Shown here: positions 16,609-25,082 of the stretch, in pieces
Layout of the letters: each line of letters opens with the position of its first letter
How positions within the stretch are numbered: position 1 is the stretch's first letter
Origin: Myxococcus guangdongensis
Lineage (GTDB): Bacteria > Myxococcota > Myxococcia > Myxococcales > Myxococcaceae
Direction: 5' to 3'
Length of the DNA stretch: 64,000 bases
NCBI RefSeq assembly: GCF_024198255.1
Contig: NZ_JAJVKW010000010.1
Coordinates: 310,001 to 374,000 of the forward strand
Program-made: the position numbers and the translations under genes
Notes under the pieces: generated by a model
What the model was told of the DNA's origin: nothing
Seen by the model: the letters and a program-made list of their open reading frames with translations, nothing else
Database searches by the model: none

Positions 16609-17523
16609 TTACTCCTCGGAGAAGAAGTCCGAGTCGACGCGCTTCACTTGGTACGCGCTGACGGCGTTCACGCCGATGCCGAAGTCGAACATCAAGGCGG
16701 ACAGCCGGGCGCCGTCAATGAGGACGATCTTCTTCTCGATGCGGGTGACGTACTCCTTGGCCTCCCTGGAGAAGTTGGAGGCGGTGATGAAGACGCCCTT
16801 CCTGGCGCGTTCACCTTCGAGGGAGCCCGCGAACGCCTGGATGTCGGGCCGGCCCACGGTGTTCTGCCAGCGTTTGGCCTGCACGTAGATGACGTCGAGC
16901 CCGAGCGGGTCTTCCTTGATGAGTCCGTCGATGCCGCCGTCATGACTGCGGCCGAGCGCCTTGCCCGCGTCCTCGAGGGAGCCGCCGTAGCCCATCTTGA
17001 CGAGAAGCTCGACGACGAGCCGCTCGAAGAACCGGGGCGAGGCCTGGAGGACGGCGTTGAGGAGCTCGGCTTCGGTCTTCTTACGCAGATCCTGGTAGGC
17101 CCGTTCGAGGGCTTCTTCCGGGGTGATGTCACCGGAGGGGCGCTGTTCGGAGGTTGGGGTGGATGTCTCATCCCCTACAGGGCGCTGGGTGAACTCACGG
17201 AACTCGGCGTACTCCACGAGCAATGCGTTGTTGATGGCGGCGGGCTTGGAGGCCAGCACCTTGCGTCCCCGCTCCGTGATCTGAAAGACGCCGCGCTTGA
17301 GGGACTTCAACAACCCGGCCTTCTCCAAATAGGTCTTCGCCCAACCGACGCGGTTGTCGAACACGGACTGTGCTCCGCTGGGAAGAAGCTCTGCGCGGTC
17401 CTCCTCGCTCAGCTTCAGCGCGACGGCGATTTCCTCGCGCAGGACGCGCAGCTCATGCGGCTGTCCGTCCTCGAGCCGGTCGAGCACGGGCAGCATCAGG
17501 GCCTGATAGTCGGGGATGGCCAT
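16609..17523 (-). CDS. Mrr-type restriction endonuclease homologue
   Basis: 304 residues. The N-terminal half (about 1-95: IPDYQALMLPVLDRLEDGQ...ITERGRKVL) matches the winged-helix Mrr_N domain. The C-terminal half is an Mrr_cat PD-(D/E)xK nuclease with HDGGIDGLI and VIYVQAKRW giving the D-xn-QxK active site. Mrr cuts DNA carrying methylated bases; no methyltransferase is adjacent, which fits a type IV (modification-dependent) enzyme acting alone. ATG 17523 matches the family's usual start; ATG 17547 would add eight residues. It is a lone defence gene in an accessory patch. Confidence 0.88.
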   Translation of the reverse strand: MAIPDYQALMLPVLDRLEDGQPHELRVLREEIAVALKLSEEDRAELLPSGAQSVFDNRVGWAKTYLEKAGLLKSLKRGVFQITERGRKVLASKPAAINNALLVEYAEFREFTQRPVGDETSTPTSEQRPSGDITPEEALERAYQDLRKKTEAELLNAVLQASPRFFERLVVELLVKMGYGGSLEDAGKALGRSHDGGIDGLIKEDPLGLDVIYVQAKRWQNTVGRPDIQAFAGSLEGERARKGVFITASNFSREAKEYVTRIEKKIVLIDGARLSALMFDFGIGVNAVSAYQVKRVDSDFFSEE

Positions 17524-17717
17524 GGCCCGGAAGTTACCCGAGAACATCTTGCGGCGAAGCTGAACCAGGCCGCAGCGGCATGTAACAAGGTCTGCCGATT
17601 CATTGACGGCGAGCTCCAGCGTCCACCGGCTCCCTTCACGGGTCCACGGGCACCCGTGACACAGGGAAGCGACGTCCCTGGTTGGCCTGGGGCGGGAAGC
17701 GCTTCAGAATCGGCGGC

Positions 17718-20291
17718 ATGAAGCGTCTCCCCCACCTGTGTCGTGCCCCCGCGCGGGCCCTGGCCCTCTGCCTGCCTGCCTTGCTGTGTGGCCTCGCCCT
17801 GGAGGCTCGCGCCGAGGTCGCGGTCCGGCGCACCTTCACCAAGCTCGCCTCCTCCAACGGCCACGGCGCCGTGATGCTCGACCTGGAGCAGAAGAAGGTC
17901 TCCCACTTCCGTGAGCACCTCTTCGCCACCGAGGAGCCCGTCATCGACGGCGTGGGCAACGACGTCTTCGTCCGCGGCCAGCCCCAGGTCGTCCACGCGC
18001 GCGATGTCCTCTTCGACGCGTTCTTCGGCGTGCGCTCCGGCGGCTCCCAGCGCTGGCTGAGCGCCCAGGACGTCGACCTGGACGCCAGCGGCTACGCCCC
18101 CTGGGCCTCCGGTGAGAACGGCGGCACCGGCCTCGCGCGCATGGTCCAGCGCGTGGGCACCCTCGAGGTGACGACCTACGTCTTCGCCCCCCAGTCCGTC
18201 CCCCACGCCGCCTTCGTCATGGCCCTGCGCGTGCGCAACACCGGCACCGCGCCCTCCACCGGCGTCAGCGTCTTCTCCCTCCAGAACTTCCACCTGGGCT
18301 ACGGCCGCCCCGGCGTCATGTCCGAAATCGACGAGAACGGCGAGACGGTGGAGCTGAGCGGCAACGACTTCGTCGAGAAGGGCTTCGCCGGCGTCGTCGT
18401 GGGCCGCCCCCTGGGCACCGTGGCTCGCAAGTCCGCGTGGGTCTCCGGCGCGACGGGCGCCGCCAACGGCTACAACGTGGTGCAGAGCGGCGGCGGCCAG
18501 GACCTGCAGGACTTCACCGCGCAGCCCTCGGCCGCCAAGGGCTGGGCCACCGCCTACCAGTTCAACCTGGGTGACATCGCCGCCGGCGCCGAGAAGTGGG
18601 CCGGCGTCGCCTTCGTGCACTTCGGCAACCCCGAGGGCACCGCCACCGCGCGCCAGTGGCTGTCCGACTACGTGGGCACCTCCGACGCCAAGGCCCTGGT
18701 CGACGCCGAGGTCGCCCGCTGGGCCTCCTTCCAGAACGACACCGTGAAGGTCCCCTCCGGCCTGTCCGACAACGAGGAGACCCTGCTGCGCCACTCCGCC
18801 GTCGTGATGCACATGGCCCAGGTCCGCTCGAGCGAGACCTGGCTGCGTGAGTTCCTCTCCCGCGACGGCGAGCCCCGCGCCACGCGCTTCAAGGCCCCCA
18901 ATGGCTCACCGGCCACGCTGCCCGGCTTCGTGAAGCACGCGGGCAAGGGCGCGGTGCTCGCGAGCCTCCCGCCCGGACAGTGGACCTACGCCTGGATTCG
19001 CGACGGCGCCTACGCGGTCGCCGCCATGGCCACGCTGGGCATGAACGCGGACGCGCGCGAGGGCCTGTCCTACTACCTCAACGCGGACAGCGGCCGGTTC
19101 CAGAACTGGCGCGAGCTGCAGCCGTACTCCATGCCGCCGTACATCATCACGCTCACGCGCTACCACGGCTTCGGCGTGGAGGAGACGGACTTCAACGAAG
19201 CGGGGCCGAACATCGAGTTCGACGGCTTCGGTCTGTTCCTCTGGGCGCTGCGCCACTACGAGCGCACCACCGGAGACCTCACGCTCGTCGACCAGACGTG
19301 GCCCACCGTGTCCACGAAGGTGGGCGACGCGCTGGTGGCGCTCATCGACCCGCAGACGGGGCTCATCCGCGCGGACTCGTCCATCTGGGAGACGCACTGG
19401 AACGGGCGGCAGCGCTCGTGGACGTACACGAGCCTCACCGCGGCGCGCGGTCTGTGTGACGCGGCGGTGCTCGCCGAGCGCGTCGGTGACGCCGAGCGCG
19501 CCACGCGCTACCGCAACGCGGGCGAGTCCATCCGCCGCGCGATGGCGGAGAAGCTGACGGACCCCAACTTCGCGCTCGGCTCCAACCTGGAGGAGGTGCG
19601 CTCGGGTCGTGGCTACTGGGACTCGGCGGTGCTGGACGCGTTCGCGTTCGAGCTGTTCGACCCGGCGGGGAAGATTGCTCGCGAGACGATGCGCGGGTTG
19701 GACCTGCGGCTGTCCTCTCCGGCGGGCGCGGGCTGGTCGCGCAACGATGACCGGTACGACCACACGGGCGGCGCGGACCTGAGCCCGTGGGGCGGCGAGT
19801 ACGACAGCGCGGAGTGGGTCATCGTGAGCCTGCGCGGCGCCATGGCGAAGCGGATGGCCGGAGACCCCGAGCGCGCGGAGCGAGTGCTCAAGTGGGTGAC
19901 GGACCAGTCCCTCAAGAACTACCTCGCGGTGTCCGAGACGTATGACGAGCTCAACGGCACCTACAAGTTCAACTCCCCCATGGTGGGCTTCGGCGCGGGG
20001 GCGTATGCGCTCGCCCTGGCGCACCGCGCGGAGGGCACGGCCGACCCGGCGTGCGGCGCGTACCTGGACGAGAGCACCCTCACCAAGACGCCCGACGCGG
20101 GGCCCGGTACTCCCGACGCGGGGCCGGGGACGCCGGATTCCGGCACCCCCGGTCAGCCGGACTCGGGTTCGCCCGTGGAGCCCCAGGTGACGGGCGGTGG
20201 TTGCAGCGCCACGGGCCCGGGCGCGATGGCGCTGTGGCTGATGCTCTCGCTCGCGGGTCTCACCGCGCTCACGCGCCGTCGGCGGGCGTGA
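17718..20291 (+). CDS. GH15 glucoamylase-like surface enzyme with MYXO-CTERM tail
   Basis: 857 residues. A signal peptide (to ...LEARA) precedes an N-terminal beta-sandwich (about 25-345) and an (alpha/alpha)6 catalytic domain (about 360-800). Landmarks: WIRDGAYAVAAMATLG, SSIWETHWNG with the probable general-acid Glu, and SETYDELNG with a candidate general base before SPMVGFGAGAYAL. The C-terminus has TPDAGPG-type linkers, then GGGCSATGPG, one membrane helix and RRRRA: the Cys-helix-Arg form of MYXO-CTERM sorting tails, which lead to cleavage by a myxosortase and surface lipidation. It probably hydrolyses alpha-glucans or trehalose-like sugars. ATG 17718 is chosen over TTG 17682. Confidence 0.88.
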   Translation: MKRLPHLCRAPARALALCLPALLCGLALEARAEVAVRRTFTKLASSNGHGAVMLDLEQKKVSHFREHLFATEEPVIDGVGNDVFVRGQPQVVHARDVLFDAFFGVRSGGSQRWLSAQDVDLDASGYAPWASGENGGTGLARMVQRVGTLEVTTYVFAPQSVPHAAFVMALRVRNTGTAPSTGVSVFSLQNFHLGYGRPGVMSEIDENGETVELSGNDFVEKGFAGVVVGRPLGTVARKSAWVSGATGAANGYNVVQSGGGQDLQDFTAQPSAAKGWATAYQFNLGDIAAGAEKWAGVAFVHFGNPEGTATARQWLSDYVGTSDAKALVDAEVARWASFQNDTVKVPSGLSDNEETLLRHSAVVMHMAQVRSSETWLREFLSRDGEPRATRFKAPNGSPATLPGFVKHAGKGAVLASLPPGQWTYAWIRDGAYAVAAMATLGMNADAREGLSYYLNADSGRFQNWRELQPYSMPPYIITLTRYHGFGVEETDFNEAGPNIEFDGFGLFLWALRHYERTTGDLTLVDQTWPTVSTKVGDALVALIDPQTGLIRADSSIWETHWNGRQRSWTYTSLTAARGLCDAAVLAERVGDAERATRYRNAGESIRRAMAEKLTDPNFALGSNLEEVRSGRGYWDSAVLDAFAFELFDPAGKIARETMRGLDLRLSSPAGAGWSRNDDRYDHTGGADLSPWGGEYDSAEWVIVSLRGAMAKRMAGDPERAERVLKWVTDQSLKNYLAVSETYDELNGTYKFNSPMVGFGAGAYALALAHRAEGTADPACGAYLDESTLTKTPDAGPGTPDAGPGTPDSGTPGQPDSGSPVEPQVTGGGCSATGPGAMALWLMLSLAGLTALTRRRRA

Positions 20292-20333
20292 GCTGACGCA
20301 CGCCTTTCGCGCCACATACCGAAGCCGCTTCGA

Positions 20334-20361
20334 GCCCGGAGGTGCTGTTCCTCCTCCGGGC
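20334..20361. terminator. Hairpin between convergent genes
   Basis: GCCCGGAGG and CCTCCGGGC form a perfect 9-bp GC-rich stem with a 10-nt loop, midway between the GH15 gene stop and the metzincin stop. No T-run follows on either strand, so it may stop or stabilise transcripts from both sides rather than being a classic intrinsic terminator. Confidence 0.45.
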
Positions 20362-20373
20362 CCGGAGTCCAGG

Positions 20374-22617
20374 TCAGCGGTAGTACGGTGACAGGGCCTC
20401 GGAGATGCGGGCGAGCAGGTCCTTCGTCTGGAGGCGCTCCTCCGGTGGCAGCGTGGGGAGGCTCGCGGTCAGCAGGGTCTGGGCCTCGTCCAGGATGGCG
20501 TGGGCCGCCGGGGACTGCAGGGCCGCGAGGATGTCCACCATGGTGCGGCGGGCCGCGTAACCTCGGGCCCCATCCGTGTCGAGCAGGATGGCGCGGAGGT
20601 CCGCGTGCACCAGCGCCATCAGCGCGGGCGTCGTCGGTGGGGTCGCGGTGAAGGAGCCACGGCTCGTCGCCGGGTCCAGGTACAGCCGGGAGAGCACCCG
20701 CCGCGCGAGCTCATCCGCGCGCGCCGGGTAATCCGCTCGGGCGCCCGCGGGAATCACCAGCGGCGGACGGACCTTCTGCATCGCCAGGTTGTACGCGGTG
20801 ACCTGGGCGTTCGGGGCCGCCGCGCGGACGAACTGGAGCACGGAGTTGGTGCGCCCGTTGAAGTACGACGTCAGCCGCTCGAATGGGGACGTGCTGTTCA
20901 ACATGAACACCTGTCCGTCCTGGAGCCTGGGGCCGTACCACTTCGTGAGCGGGTCGTCGAAGCGGTCGTACATGTTGCAGTAGGGGTCCGTGCTCGTCTC
21001 GGTGGCCTGGCAGAACGCGGCCGTGGGGAGCTGGGACGACAGGCCATAGAGGTAGCGAATCGCCTGGATGTCGTAGGGCCCCGGGTCCACCGCATGGACC
21101 GAGTCCTCCGTATCGACATACTCCATCACCGAGTGGGTGACGGGAGCGCCAGGGCTCCCATCCTGAGCGAGTGAGCCCGCGAAGTTGTGACGCAGGCCGA
21201 GCGTGTGGCCAATCTCATGCAACACGTTGTGCGTGAGGAAGCGCTCCACCTTCTCCTGCTGGGTGAGTCCCACGAGCCGTGCATCCCCGGATGCCTCCAG
21301 GGGGCGAGAGGCCGCGTCCAGGTGGCACAGGGGTTCGCTCCGCATCCCCGACCACGTCATCTGGAGCGTGGGGCGCGCCACGGGCGGGGGGAGCGCCGCC
21401 TCGTCATCGGTGAAGACGCTCTGGGCGAACAGCACCATGCTGGCCGCGAAGTAGATGCTGGCCCCGCGAATCTCGCCGGTGTCGGGGTTGATGCGCGAGT
21501 CCGCGAAGACGAAGGGCATCACCTCGTCCGTGTCGAAGATGAACACGTTCCGGTCATCGTCGGCGAAGCTCACCGAGTCATCCGCGACGACCGCCTCCAG
21601 CGCGGTGAAGCCGAACACGGAGTTCCATCCCTCGATGCCGGCCTTCACCGCGCCCACCAGGTCCACATCCTGGAAGCGCGGGTCCTGCTGCAGCGCGAGC
21701 ACCGTGGGCGAGATGTGCCACCGGATGGGCGTCATCCCCGGGTGGATGTTCCACTTCCTCGCCACGACCTCCGTCGCACCTGTCGTGTTCGGAATCAGCC
21801 GGGGTTCGCCGCTCAGGTAGTACTGCCTCGACGGCATGGGCGTGGGGACATAGCCCATGCCCTCCGAGTAACGCCGCAGCGCGATGCCCAGCGTGCCCGA
21901 GGCGCGGAAGACGTTGGGCTCCAGGTAATCGCCGGCCAGGTCGTCCGGCAGGTCCGCGTAGCCGGTGTATACCTGCTCGAAGGTGATGCCGTCCGCGATG
22001 CGGCGGAAGTGCTGCGCGAAGCTCAACTCGACCTGGAAGTGGGCGCCGCTGGCGCCGCGGTTCTCGCCCACGACGCCGAAGCGATTGAGCCCCGCGGTCG
22101 GGTCGATGAGCACGTACTGGCTGGAGCCGGGCAGACGGTTGAACGGCCCGTGGTTCTTGATGATGGGATAGGCCTCGACGAGGACCTCGGGGGAGAACAC
22201 GTCGCTCATCACCTTGCGCCGGTCGACGTCGAACACGAACAGCTTGTCGTTCTGCACCTCGAAGCTGACCACCCGTGTGCCCAGGCTGGCCCCCGCGCCG
22301 CCGATGACGCCGCCCGGATGGCGCTGCTTGGAGTACGCGGAGAGGAACCACTTCGCGCCCAGCTCGGCGCGGTGGATGGCCAGATAGAAGCTGCCTCGCG
22401 TCGGGTCCACGGCGCTCGAGAGTCGTTGAACGAGCTCCTGTCGCCGCGCGTCGTCCACTTCGCGGGGGATGGCCAGCAGGGGCGCTCCCAGCTCGACGTG
22501 GAGTTCGGCCTCGGTGGAGGGGCGCGATGCTGGCTCACCACAGCCCGTGCCGAGGCTCACCGCCAGACAGAGGGCACTCCACCACCTGCGTCGCTTGGGG
22601 AGACTCCCAGGGGACAT
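20374..22617 (-). CDS. Zinc metzincin-type metalloprotease lipoprotein
   Basis: 747 residues. The signal peptide ends LGTGC-GEPA (lipobox), so it is membrane-anchored outside the cytoplasm. The catalytic site is HEIGHTLGLRHNF (about residue 485), the extended HExxHxxGxxH zinc motif of metzincins, followed by SVMEYVD as the Met-turn. The rest of the protein resembles the large bacterial 'zinc-dependent metalloprotease' group with DUF5117-like N-terminal sequence; that match is from memory. ATG 22617 has GGAG upstream; longer frames lack a signal peptide. The perfect palindrome at 22712-22734, 95 bases upstream, is a likely control site. Confidence 0.88.
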   Translation of the reverse strand: MSPGSLPKRRRWWSALCLAVSLGTGCGEPASRPSTEAELHVELGAPLLAIPREVDDARRQELVQRLSSAVDPTRGSFYLAIHRAELGAKWFLSAYSKQRHPGGVIGGAGASLGTRVVSFEVQNDKLFVFDVDRRKVMSDVFSPEVLVEAYPIIKNHGPFNRLPGSSQYVLIDPTAGLNRFGVVGENRGASGAHFQVELSFAQHFRRIADGITFEQVYTGYADLPDDLAGDYLEPNVFRASGTLGIALRRYSEGMGYVPTPMPSRQYYLSGEPRLIPNTTGATEVVARKWNIHPGMTPIRWHISPTVLALQQDPRFQDVDLVGAVKAGIEGWNSVFGFTALEAVVADDSVSFADDDRNVFIFDTDEVMPFVFADSRINPDTGEIRGASIYFAASMVLFAQSVFTDDEAALPPPVARPTLQMTWSGMRSEPLCHLDAASRPLEASGDARLVGLTQQEKVERFLTHNVLHEIGHTLGLRHNFAGSLAQDGSPGAPVTHSVMEYVDTEDSVHAVDPGPYDIQAIRYLYGLSSQLPTAAFCQATETSTDPYCNMYDRFDDPLTKWYGPRLQDGQVFMLNSTSPFERLTSYFNGRTNSVLQFVRAAAPNAQVTAYNLAMQKVRPPLVIPAGARADYPARADELARRVLSRLYLDPATSRGSFTATPPTTPALMALVHADLRAILLDTDGARGYAARRTMVDILAALQSPAAHAILDEAQTLLTASLPTLPPEERLQTKDLLARISEALSPYYR

Positions 22618-23020
22618 GTCGGACTCCAGGTTCCGGGGGAGGGATTCCCTCCGGTGCTGGAGCAACGAGACAGTGCGGGCGAGTCCCTCACGAGGTTCGG
22701 GTGCGGTGGGAATACCCATCACCGTGATGGGTATCCGATAGGGCGGGTGTGAGGGAGCCTGGACGCTGCCGCACGCGTCCAATGGCTCGAACGACGCGAG
22801 TCCTTGCGCCTGGGTGCAACGGTTGCGACATCAGGCGTGGGACGCGCGGCGCATGGCACCGGCACCTCTTCGTCTGGGCGGACATCCTTCGCGATGCGGG
22901 TGGTCGGCGGCTCGAATCCTTGCGCGCCTGGGTGCGCCGGTTGTGACCCAGGACGTGTGACGCGCGGCGCATGGCGCCGACGCCTCTTTGTCGGAGCGCA
23001 CCGTTCGCGACTTCAGGCCC
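22618..23020. other. Intergenic region (403 bp): palindrome plus degenerate repeats
   Basis: It lies between the metzincin start and the stop of the basic protein gene. It holds the palindrome at 22712-22734 and two degenerate 116-117 bp copies of the downstream gene's 3' end (22797-23029). No independent gene was found; frames here merely read the repeats. Confidence 0.6.
22712..22734. promoter_or_regulatory. Perfect 11-bp-arm palindrome, probable operator of the metzincin gene
   Basis: Left arm ATACCCATCAC and right arm GTGATGGGTAT flank a single C. Perfect symmetry over 22 of 23 positions is far beyond chance for a window this size, and the sequence is more AT-rich than its surroundings. 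It is 95-117 bases upstream of the metzincin ATG on the minus strand, as expected for a dimeric regulator at or near the promoter. It is not followed by a T-run. Confidence 0.65.
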
Positions 23021-23091
23021 TCAGCCGCGCGAGTCCTTGCGCGCCTGGGTGCGCCGGTTGCGACCGCGGACATGTGACGCGCGGCGCATCG
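22797..23091. repeat. Three about 117-bp tandem repeats of a gene's 3' end
   Basis: TCCTTGCGC recurs at 22801, 22917 and 23034 (spacing 116 and 117), each time followed by CTGGGTGC, GGTTG and GACGCGCGGCGCAT. The copy at 23030-23091 is the true end of the basic-protein gene. The two copies beyond its stop are degenerate echoes still encoding M-R-R-A-S-H-like fragments on the minus strand. Confidence 0.75.
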
Positions 23092-23707
23092 AGCCGAAGC
23101 CCTGCTGCTTGCGCGCCCCGCCCTTGCGACGCTGGGCCTTCACCTGGCGCACAGAGCCCGTCGCGGTGCGACCCGCGGCGCTCATGCGGCGCACAGGCTT
23201 GCGTCCACCCACGGCTCGCGTCGCCGCGCCCGTTCGAGTCCGCGTCGTCGCGCCCGCGCGCGTCCTGCGCACCCCTCCGGTGGTCCGCGTCGCCGTGCCC
23301 GTCCGAGTCCTCCGCGTGCTCCCGCCCGCGGCCCTCGGGGTCTTCCGCGCACCCGTCGCCTTCTTCGCGACCCGGGCCCGCTTGGCCATCATCGCCTCCT
23401 GGCGGTCCATCATCGCCAGGCGCTTCTCGAAGCGCATCAGCGCCTGACGGAAGTAGGTCGCCTTGCGCCGCGTGTTCGCGTTGCCCTCGGCGCGCTTGGA
23501 GCGCGTGGGCGTGCGCTTGCCCAGAGCTTCGCGCCGCTGCCGCGTCGCCAGGCCGTCATACTTGTCCATCAGCCGCCGCGCGCGCTGGATGCGACCTTGC
23601 ACCTCGCGGCGGGACAGCTCCATCAGGTTTCGGGGCGCGCTGGCGAGCACGAGCTGGGCTTCGTTCTCCGTCAGCAGGGACATCTTCTTCTCGGGCGTCG
23701 TACGCAA
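23021..23707 (-). CDS. Lys/Arg/Ala-rich basic protein, histone-H1-like C-terminus
   Basis: 228 residues. The N-terminal about 100 residues form a predicted helical module (LLTENEAQLVLASAPRNL, RARRLMDKYDGLA, RRKATYFRQALMRF). The remainder is a low-complexity tail of Arg/Thr/Ala/Gly (TRRTRTGTATRTTGG, TRAGATTRTRTG) like bacterial H1-type DNA- or RNA-binding tails. It is probably cytoplasmic and nucleic-acid binding; no enzymatic motif seen. TTG 23707 is chosen because AAGGAG lies seven bases upstream; ATG 23683 is the alternative. The last 20 residues are the unit repeated downstream. Confidence 0.75.
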   Translation of the reverse strand: MRTTPEKKMSLLTENEAQLVLASAPRNLMELSRREVQGRIQRARRLMDKYDGLATRQRREALGKRTPTRSKRAEGNANTRRKATYFRQALMRFEKRLAMMDRQEAMMAKRARVAKKATGARKTPRAAGGSTRRTRTGTATRTTGGVRRTRAGATTRTRTGAATRAVGGRKPVRRMSAAGRTATGSVRQVKAQRRKGGARKQQGFGSMRRASHVRGRNRRTQARKDSRG

Positions 23708-23797
23708 GGGCCTGCTCCTTCGAGGCAATGTGGACTACCTCGCGCAACGTCGACACGTGTGCCCCGGGCAGCAACCTGCTCTCCGGGGCGATGGCCC

Positions 23798-25081
23798 CTA
23801 CTCGAACACCGACACCTCCGAGAGCGCCGAGATGGGAAGCGTCCACGAGCCTCCGTCCGAGAACACCCGCAGGCGCACGAAGCGCACCGGCACCTCCCCC
23901 GTCAGCGCCACCTCGACGAAGCGCGCCGGGCGCTTCACGTCCAGCGGCCCATCCCCATAGGGGCTGTCCTCCTCCGTGTGGTCGAGCGCCATGGAGAAGC
24001 GAGGCTCTCGAATCTCGACGTCGTCGTAGTTCTCGAAGGGCGTGCTCCCCAGCGTCGCCCAGCTCCCTCCATCCAGGCTGCCCTCCACCTGGAAGAGGAG
24101 CTTGGGTGGCCCCCCCGAATACAGCTCCACCTCCCGGATGACGGCATGTCGGGGACGGATGGGCGCCTCCCACTGGAGCACCACCTCGTCCACGCCGGTG
24201 TCCGTCTCGCCCTGCGTGGTGCGCACCTTGCTCAGCGAACCATCCGTGTACGGACACGGCTCGCCCTCGGGTGCTGGCGTGCACGAGGCCCCTCGGCTCA
24301 CCGGATGCAAGGTGCCCTGGGGCACGGGGACACGGGGGCCTCGCCACTCCACGCGGAACGACACGCTGCTGTCATTGGAGGCCAGCGGACGGAAGACCCA
24401 GGTGCCCAGGCTGACCGCGCGAACCTGTGCCTCCACCCCGGCGAAGTCCTCCAGTTGATAGGGATTGGGACGCCAGGGCGCCGCCGCGTCCTGGACCTCC
24501 CACAGCCGCCCTCCCGGGCCATGCAACTGGACCACGGGGACCGGCACCCACGGCTCGATACGAACCGGGTCCGGACTCATGCCCGTCTCCCATTGCAGCA
24601 ATCGCCCCGAGGGTGGAAGCGGCGGCACCGGTGGCGCCCCGCCGAACGACAGCGCGAGCCCCTCCGCGTCCCGCCCCACCGTCAGGTTCGGCGCCCACGG
24701 GCGAAGGGGCGGGACCTCCACGTCGTCGTCGAAGACGAAGGACGTGTACACGCCATGGCCCTCCTCGAGCGGCGCGGCCAGGCGGAAGCGGTACTGGATG
24801 AGCTCGAACTCCCGCTCCTCCACGGCGTCCCCGTGGAGCACCTCCAGCGTGACGTTCCCCGCGCCCTCGCTCAAGGTCTCCGTGTAGGGCTTGAAGCCCA
24901 CGTACTCCGGACGCTCGTAGCTCGGCTGGCGTGTGCGCTCCAACGTCAGCGCGACGTCCGGGCGCGGTGAGCCATCCAGGTGTTGCAACAGGCCGTAGAC
25001 GAAGATGGGGTCATCCGGCCTGCGGTCACAGCCCACGGCGAGCAGCGCGAACAGGGGCAGGGGACGCAGCAGTCTCAGCAT
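23798..25081 (-). CDS. Outer-envelope lipoprotein, partner of the TonB-dependent receptor
   Basis: 427 residues. Signal peptide MLRLLRPLPLFALLAVG then Cys (lipobox AVGC). The body is beta-rich: a carboxypeptidase-regulatory-like segment near the start (YGLLQHLDGSPRPDVALTL) and a C-terminal discoidin/F5-8-like arrangement (VEVALTGEVPVRFVRLRVF) which in other proteins binds sugars. The ATG overlaps nothing but is one base from the receiver stop on the same strand, so the two are almost certainly co-transcribed and coupled. It is probably a surface-exposed ligand-capture subunit; the substrate is unknown and I did not recognise a named family. Confidence 0.75.
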   Translation of the reverse strand: MLRLLRPLPLFALLAVGCDRRPDDPIFVYGLLQHLDGSPRPDVALTLERTRQPSYERPEYVGFKPYTETLSEGAGNVTLEVLHGDAVEEREFELIQYRFRLAAPLEEGHGVYTSFVFDDDVEVPPLRPWAPNLTVGRDAEGLALSFGGAPPVPPLPPSGRLLQWETGMSPDPVRIEPWVPVPVVQLHGPGGRLWEVQDAAAPWRPNPYQLEDFAGVEAQVRAVSLGTWVFRPLASNDSSVSFRVEWRGPRVPVPQGTLHPVSRGASCTPAPEGEPCPYTDGSLSKVRTTQGETDTGVDEVVLQWEAPIRPRHAVIREVELYSGGPPKLLFQVEGSLDGGSWATLGSTPFENYDDVEIREPRFSMALDHTEEDSPYGDGPLDVKRPARFVEVALTGEVPVRFVRLRVFSDGGSWTLPISALSEVSVFE

Positions 25082-25082
25082 G

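Noticed and set aside
18906..20315. Long minus-strand frame opposite the GH15 gene
   Set aside because: Shadow of a gene with motifs, signal peptide and sorting tail on the plus strand.
22688..22972. Minus-strand frame coding MRRASH-type sequence downstream of the basic protein gene
   Set aside because: It merely reads the degenerate 3' repeat copies; its frame breaks between copies and no ribosome site was found.
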